Made by a program: the position numbers and the translations under genes. A DNA stretch of 64,000 nt from Kordia algicida (GTDB lineage Bacteria > Bacteroidota > Bacteroidia > Flavobacteriales > Flavobacteriaceae): assembly GCF_051013375.1 (NCBI RefSeq), contig NZ_CP142125.1; one strand, given 5' to 3'. This document shows, one piece after another, positions 59,506 through 64,000 of the stretch. Under the pieces are notes generated by a model. It did not search any database. It was given only the letters and a program-made list of their open reading frames with translations, and was not told where the DNA came from. Position 1 is the first letter of the stretch. Every line of letters starts with the position of its first letter.

Positions 59506-59815
59506 TATGACTAAAAAAAGTGTAAGTGTCTTTTCTTTTTTTATTTTAATCGTATCAATTGCTGGTTCGTTGCTATATCGAAATCATCAGAAGCAACAAA
59601 AAAACAATGAAGTCTTAGAAGCAAATAAAGAACTGTTTTTAAAGATCAAAGCGTTGCAGGAAAAAGAAGAATATGAAGCACAACAAGAAATCATAAAAGC
59701 AAAACGAGATTCCATATTCAATCTAGAAAAGAAAGAACGCGAAGCACAGATACAACAAATAAAGGAAACTATAAAAAGACTTGAAGAAGAAGCCAAACAA
59801 AATAATACAAACTAA
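59498..59815 (+). CDS. Membrane-anchored coiled-coil protein
   Basis: A 105-residue protein starting at ATG 59498 or, better spaced, ATG 59507. One N-terminal transmembrane helix (about 9-25: VSVFSFFILIVSIAGSLLY) is followed by a single long charged helix with many Glu, Lys and Gln, a likely coiled coil. The function is unknown. It lies between the zinc-ribbon gene and the GIDE-domain gene, each within 10 bp, so the three are probably one transcript. Confidence 0.72.
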   Translation: MLSMTKKSVSVFSFFILIVSIAGSLLYRNHQKQQKNNEVLEANKELFLKIKALQEKEEYEAQQEIIKAKRDSIFNLEKKEREAQIQQIKETIKRLEEEAKQNNTN

Positions 59816-59817
59816 TT

Positions 59818-60507
59818 ATGGACTATTTCGAATTTATAATTCCTGCACTTTTCGTTCTCGGCGTTGGCGCATTTATCTTCGTTGCCATCTATTTCAGCAT
59901 CAAAAACAAGATTCTTCGAGAATTGAAAAAAGTACGTCGAAAGAATATTCAAAGTGTTCGTGAAAACGAATATGTAAAAATTGTGGGGAAAGCCAAATAT
60001 GCTGGCGAACCGTTAATTGCACCATTGAGCAAACGAAAATGTGTCTATTATGATGTAAAAGTGAAGGAGAAACGTGGAAAACACTGGCGAAATATTATCA
60101 ACGATGTGCAATTTCAAGATTTTTTTATCCAAACAGGTACAGACAGTGCTATAATTCATCTTAACACACGACGCGGATTCGAGAAAAGAGTACACTTAGT
60201 TGCCGATCATGCATTCAGTTCTGGTTTTTTAAATACGGTTGATGAAGAAGTAGAACGCTACTTAGGTCAATACGGAAAAAATAGTAAAGGCGCATTTGGA
60301 TTCAATCGGACGATGCGCTATACAGAACGCATCATTGAAGTTGATGAAGAAATTGCAGTCATGGGCATTGGAAAATGGTCTACGATAGACACACCAATTG
60401 ATGGCTATTCTGATTCCCGAATTTTAACTTTATCAGGGAATTCAAAACAACGATTGTTAATTACCGATGAACCGAAAGCGTTGGAACGTGTGAAAAGAAA
60501 ATTGTAA
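59818..60507 (+). CDS. Membrane protein with GIDE (MULAN-like) domain
   Basis: A 229-residue protein with an N-terminal transmembrane helix (about 6-27) and a cytoplasmic basic segment (KKVRRKNIQ). The remainder matches the GIDE domain that joins the membrane helices of the mitochondrial E3 ligase MULAN/MUL1: ENEYVKIVGKAKYAGEPLIAPLSKRKCVYYDVKV and RYTERIIEVDEEIAVMGIG. No RING finger is present, so it is not a ubiquitin ligase. Bacterial members are thought to be ancestral membrane proteins of unknown role. It is the end of a small gene run from 58618. Confidence 0.85.
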   Translation: MDYFEFIIPALFVLGVGAFIFVAIYFSIKNKILRELKKVRRKNIQSVRENEYVKIVGKAKYAGEPLIAPLSKRKCVYYDVKVKEKRGKHWRNIINDVQFQDFFIQTGTDSAIIHLNTRRGFEKRVHLVADHAFSSGFLNTVDEEVERYLGQYGKNSKGAFGFNRTMRYTERIIEVDEEIAVMGIGKWSTIDTPIDGYSDSRILTLSGNSKQRLLITDEPKALERVKRKL

Positions 60508-60508
60508 A

Positions 60509-60979
60509 TCACTTCCAGCTTTGCCCTTTTAACTTCATGGCAGCTTTTAAAATATCTTTTTGGCTAATTTGTCCGACCAATTTTCCATTTTCTACAATAG
60601 GGAAACGTCTTCTTTTCGTTTCAATAAACTTATTCGCTGCATCAAAAATATTCAAATCTCCATCAATAGTTTCTACATTTTTTGCCATATGTGCTTCTAT
60701 CTTATTGTGCTCAAACGGCATGTTGTAATAACGACTGTCAGAAATTTGCTTGATACAATCTCCTTCCGAGATAATTCCAATCAACTCATTTTGATCGTTT
60801 ACCACAGGTCCGCCAGAAATTTTATGCTGAATCAATTTTTGAATCACTTCTTCCACGGTTTGTTCTGGCTTAAATGTGATTAAATTTCGCGTCATATAAT
60901 CACTTACTTTAAATGCTTCTGCTTTGTTGGTGCTGTTGGCTTGTACTTTTCGCGCGCCTTGAAAACTTTTAATTCCCAT
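60509..60979 (-). CDS. CBS-pair domain protein
   Basis: A 156-residue protein. After a polar start of 25 residues, two CBS motifs follow: VSDYMTRNLITFKPEQTVEEVIQKLIQHKISGGPVVNDQNELIGIISEGDCIKQI and MAKNVETIDGDLNIFDAANKFIETKRRRFPIVENGKLVGQISQKDIL. It probably binds adenosine nucleotides and senses energy state. It differs from the CBS gene at 43992 in having a longer loop between the motifs, and no FNR-type box is seen upstream. It ends 1 bp from the convergent GIDE gene. Confidence 0.93.
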   Translation of the reverse strand: MGIKSFQGARKVQANSTNKAEAFKVSDYMTRNLITFKPEQTVEEVIQKLIQHKISGGPVVNDQNELIGIISEGDCIKQISDSRYYNMPFEHNKIEAHMAKNVETIDGDLNIFDAANKFIETKRRRFPIVENGKLVGQISQKDILKAAMKLKGQSWK

Positions 60980-61101
60980 AACTTTTAAGATTTAGTCCTT
61001 ACTAAAGTTACTTATTTTTAACCAGTTAACCTAAAACCGCCTTATAATCATATTTACTGTGTACTTTTTACTATTTTTAGGCAACCGTATAATTAATCAT
61101 C

Positions 61102-63384
61102 ATGAATTCTCAAAAAGCGCTTTATACTTCACTTTCATTTCTGTTACTCGCTATTGTTACGTATATCAGTTTTTATGGTGTAATGCCTCAAAAAACTTCC
61201 GAAAATAATGTACCCAAAGAAGCGTTTTCTACGGTTCGTGCATTTGCACATGTAAATGAAATGGGGAAAGAACCACATTATCTCGGCTCAAAAGCGCATA
61301 CAGATGTTCGGAATTATATTATTGCAGAGTTGAAACAATTAGGACTCAACCCCATAGTACAAGAAGGTTTTACGCTAGATGATTATGGAAACATTTCAAA
61401 ACCAAAAAATGTATTAGCACGTATAAAAGGGAAAAATAGCAAAAAAGCACTTTTATTATTGTCACATTACGATAGTGATCCACATTCAGCAGTTGGCGCA
61501 AGTGATGCCGCTAGTGGTGTTGCAACTATTTTAGAAGGAATAAGAGCATTTTTAGCCCAAGGAAAACAACCAGAAAATGATATTATTTTGTTATTATCTG
61601 ATGGAGAAGAACTAGGATTAAATGGTGCCGAATTGTTTGTAAATAAACATCCGTGGGCAAAAGATGTCGGTTTAGTGCTCAATTTTGAAGCGCGCGGAAG
61701 TGGCGGACCAAGTATTATGTTGTTGGAAACGAATAACGGAAACGCCAAACTCATCAAAGCATTTAAAGATGCTAACATGCAATATCCTGTTGGAAATTCG
61801 CTTGCGTATAGTATTTATAAAATGTTGCCAAATGATACCGATTTGACCGTTTTTAGGGAAGATGGAAACATTCAAGGATTCAATTTTGCGTTTATTGGCG
61901 ATCATTTTGACTATCACACCGCAAACGATACGCCTGAAAATTTAGACTTTAATACTTTAACGCATCAAGGATCGTATTTAATGCCGTTGTTAGCGTATTT
62001 TTCTGAGCAAGATTTGACACAAATGACAACCGATGACGATCTAATTTATTTCAATACACCTTTCGGATTTCATACCTATCCATATTCGTGGATTTTCCCA
62101 ATTTTAATTGTGCTTATCATCCTTTTTATTGGCGTAATTATTTATGGCGTAAAAGAAAAAATGCTCTCTACTAAAGGAATGTTGCTTGGATTTATACCAT
62201 TTTTAGTAGCGCTTATTGTAGGTTGTATTGCGACAGTTTTAGGTTGGAAAATTATCAATTGGATGTATCCACACTACGCGGAAATTCAACACGGATTTAC
62301 CTATAATGGATATACGTATATTTTACTCTTTGCCTTTTTATCTTTGGGAATTAGTTTTTATTTCTATCATAAATTCAGTAAAAAAACAACGCCTGCCAAT
62401 CTTACAATTGCTCCTTTATTCTTTTGGATTGTTATCGCAACACTTGCCGCTTTTTACTTAGATGGCGCAAGTTTTATTGCAATTCCAGTATTGTTGAGTT
62501 TGATTTCTGTGTTCATTCTCATCAAACGAAAAAAAAGACCTTCCGTATTGTTGTTGACAGTACTCGGAGTTCCTGCCGTGATGATTTTAGCTCCATTTAT
62601 CAAGTTGTTTCCTGTTGGTTTAGGATTGAAAATGATTGCCGTTGTTCCATTATTAATTGTGTTGATTCTTGGCGTTTTAATGCCCGTTTTTGCATTGTAC
62701 AAACGTAAAAAATGGACAGCACGATTGTTCTTTTTGTTAGCAATTGTGACATTTTTTGTAGCGCATTCCAATTCAGGATTTACCGAAACAACTCAGAAGC
62801 CAAATAGTTTGGTGTATGTTTTAGATGCCGATAAAAATACTGCCAATTGGAATACATATGATGGTATTTTGGATGATTGGACAAAGAATTACATCAAAGA
62901 TGTTTCCAAAACTTCAAGCCATCAAGAAGTGATGGACAGCAAGTATAATGCTGGTTTTACGTATACGGAAAATGCGCCAATAAAAGCAATTCCACAACCA
63001 AAAATTGAAATTATTCGTGATACAATAACGCACATGCGACATGTAACGTTAAAAATCACGCCACAGCGAAATGTAAATCGTATAGAAATATTTAGAAAAG
63101 AAGAAGCAAACTTTACAACGCTAACAATTAATAATCTTCCATTGGAAAAACCAGAAAATGGCTGGAAAAAGCGTTTGATAACCTATTATATTTCAGATAA
63201 TGAACCTTTGGAATTATCATTTACGATGAACCCAGAAGACAAACAGGAATTGATTATGTATGAAGCTTCTTTTGATTTGATGACGAATCCATTGTTTTCA
63301 ATTCCTGAAAGAGCAAAAAATATGATGCCACGACCTTTTGTATTGAATGATGCTGTGATTGTGAAGAAGGTAATTAGGTTTTAG
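61102..63384 (+). CDS. M28 family metallopeptidase with C-terminal membrane domain
   Basis: A 760-residue protein. A transmembrane helix is at about 9-29. The M28 peptidase domain (about 40-310) has the zinc ligands and catalytic residues in LLLSHYDSDPHSAVGASDAASGVA, SDGEELGLNGAELF, NFEARGSGGPS and FIGDHFDYHTANDTPENLD. From about 330 there are about eight or nine membrane helices, then a periplasmic beta-rich C-terminus (from about 565). This resembles ER-type Fxna/ERMP1 peptidases and bacterial relatives. It probably cleaves small peptides at the outside of the inner membrane. Confidence 0.92.
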   Translation: MNSQKALYTSLSFLLLAIVTYISFYGVMPQKTSENNVPKEAFSTVRAFAHVNEMGKEPHYLGSKAHTDVRNYIIAELKQLGLNPIVQEGFTLDDYGNISKPKNVLARIKGKNSKKALLLLSHYDSDPHSAVGASDAASGVATILEGIRAFLAQGKQPENDIILLLSDGEELGLNGAELFVNKHPWAKDVGLVLNFEARGSGGPSIMLLETNNGNAKLIKAFKDANMQYPVGNSLAYSIYKMLPNDTDLTVFREDGNIQGFNFAFIGDHFDYHTANDTPENLDFNTLTHQGSYLMPLLAYFSEQDLTQMTTDDDLIYFNTPFGFHTYPYSWIFPILIVLIILFIGVIIYGVKEKMLSTKGMLLGFIPFLVALIVGCIATVLGWKIINWMYPHYAEIQHGFTYNGYTYILLFAFLSLGISFYFYHKFSKKTTPANLTIAPLFFWIVIATLAAFYLDGASFIAIPVLLSLISVFILIKRKKRPSVLLLTVLGVPAVMILAPFIKLFPVGLGLKMIAVVPLLIVLILGVLMPVFALYKRKKWTARLFFLLAIVTFFVAHSNSGFTETTQKPNSLVYVLDADKNTANWNTYDGILDDWTKNYIKDVSKTSSHQEVMDSKYNAGFTYTENAPIKAIPQPKIEIIRDTITHMRHVTLKITPQRNVNRIEIFRKEEANFTTLTINNLPLEKPENGWKKRLITYYISDNEPLELSFTMNPEDKQELIMYEASFDLMTNPLFSIPERAKNMMPRPFVLNDAVIVKKVIRF

Positions 63385-63400
63385 GTGTTGGGGTTTCTCA

Positions 63401-63550
63401 TTGTCATTCCACATTTGTTGCAGAATTTAATTTGAAACATTTTATATTCTTATCTTGACAGAAACATTCTTTGAAAACATCTTGATTCCTGACTCAAAAA
63501 GTCTTGACTCTTTTCACACCTTTGTCATTCCGCATTTGTTTCGGAATCAA
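63401..63550. repeat. Two copies of the GTCATTCC.CATTTGTT.C.GAAT intergenic repeat
   Basis: TTGTCATTCCACATTTGTTGCAGAATTT (in part, 63401-63428) and TTGTCATTCCGCATTTGTTTCGGAATCA (63522-63549) are alike at most positions. ATTCCG and CGGAAT can pair, forming a small hairpin. No gene is visible in 63385-63708. Confidence 0.65.
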
Positions 63551-63653
63551 GTTCAACCTGATGTATTACCATATTGAAAATACTGAATATTCTATGTTTA
63601 GTTTCTCAATACTAACATCTCATTACTCAATACTTTTTAAATAAAAATTCAAC

Positions 63654-63685
63654 CAAAAAAAAGCCTGAACATACATTCAGGCTTT
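63654..63685 (-). terminator. Rho-independent terminator of the M13 peptidase gene
   Basis: AAAGCCTGAA (63660-63669) and TTCAGGCTTT (63676-63685) form a perfect 10-bp stem with a 6-nt loop. On the minus strand it is followed by a T-run (A-run at 63655-63662), so it serves the gene that ends at 63709. Confidence 0.85.
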
Positions 63686-63708
63686 CGTCTTTTATTGATT
63701 TGATATTA

Positions 63709-64000
63709 TTACCAAATGCGAACTCTATCTTCTGGAGCAATGTACATTTTGTCTCCTTCTTTGATATCGAATGCTTCATAGAAAGCGTCGATGTTTTGTA
63801 AAGGAACATACGCTCTGTATTGTCCTGGCGAGTGCGTATCTGTTTTGATACGTGTACGCAAAGCTTCTTCTCTCATTTTTGTTCTCCAAACGGTTGCCCA
63901 AGAAAGGAAGAAACGTTGTTCTGCGGTAAATCCGTCAATTTTGTCTGGTCGTCCGTTTTCTTTAATGTGACGTTGTAATCCGTCGTACGCACCTAAAACA
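63709..64000 (-). CDS. M13 (neprilysin-like) metallopeptidase, C-terminal end (partial)
   Basis: The minus-strand frame is open to the end of the window and ends at TAA 63709-63711. The visible 96 residues include GLQRHIKENGRPDKIDGF, EQRFFLSWATVWRTKMREE, HSPGQYRAYVPLQNIDAFYEAFDI and the last MYIAPEDRVRIW. This is the typical end of M13 peptidases (PepO, neprilysin), which close with a P-E-x-R-x-x-x-W pattern. The zinc site HExxH lies outside the window. It is normally an exported zinc endopeptidase. A terminator follows at 63654-63685. Confidence 0.92.
   Translation of the reverse strand, partial: VLGAYDGLQRHIKENGRPDKIDGFTAEQRFFLSWATVWRTKMREEALRTRIKTDTHSPGQYRAYVPLQNIDAFYEAFDIKEGDKMYIAPEDRVRIW

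Noticed and set aside
1..64000. CRISPR arrays, tRNA or rRNA genes, integrated phage
   Set aside because: No regular spaced repeats, no cloverleaf-like sequence and no phage or integrase genes were seen on either strand; a covariance-model search would be the decisive test for small RNAs.

Overview
The window is a low-GC chromosomal segment of a flavobacterium (Bacteroidota, Flavobacteriaceae). The evidence is the set of gene families, the -7 promoter element TAnnTTTG with a weak -33 TTTG, weak or absent Shine-Dalgarno sequences, lipoproteins with acidic residues after the lipidated Cys, and GG-leader peptide precursors. Kordia or a close relative is my guess from memory, not something the sequence proves. 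I saw no rRNA, tRNA, CRISPR array, phage or complete insertion sequence.

Layout. 1-258 is the end of fructose-1,6-bisphosphatase. 328-3574 is a four-gene signalling operon: coiled-coil protein, roadblock-like protein, Ras-like small GTPase and hybrid histidine kinase. 4.4-9.7 kb holds a TerB-like protein, Mfd and a TlpA-like thioredoxin protein. 9.9-13.6 kb is a small peptide island: three GG-leader precursors with four Cys in each core, a membrane-anchored TPR/AraC regulator, a small Cys-rich ORF coupled to it, and a lipoprotein with a crystallin-like domain. 14-22.7 kb is housekeeping (ACT protein, YraN, methyltransferase, S66 peptidase, MetG, acetyltransferase, ferritin). 22.8-27.1 kb is leuACDB. 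27.2-30.2 kb holds two frameshifted genes: a parE-type toxin and a SerB-SerA fusion. 30.4-36.7 kb is mostly small membrane, secreted and unknown proteins.

36.8-55.0 kb is largely a low-oxygen and energy region. It holds polyphosphate kinase, hemN plus a universal stress protein, CBS plus a second universal stress protein, the complete cbb3 oxidase operon (ccoS-ccoNO-ccoQ-ccoP-ccoG-ccoH-safE), the copper ATPase ccoI, and a CRP/FNR-family regulator. Four transcription units carry the same 14-bp palindrome ATGAY-N4-RTCAT exactly 22 bp upstream of a -7 element. This is a strong prediction of a locally encoded FNR-type regulon with class II activator geometry.

55-64 kb holds a probable 161-bp terminal-inverted-repeat element, an ECF sigma factor with an overlapping 47-aa gene, a short SSB, a GIDE-domain membrane protein, a CBS protein, an M28 membrane peptidase and the end of an M13 peptidase. 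Several families of short palindromic intergenic repeats are scattered through the window.
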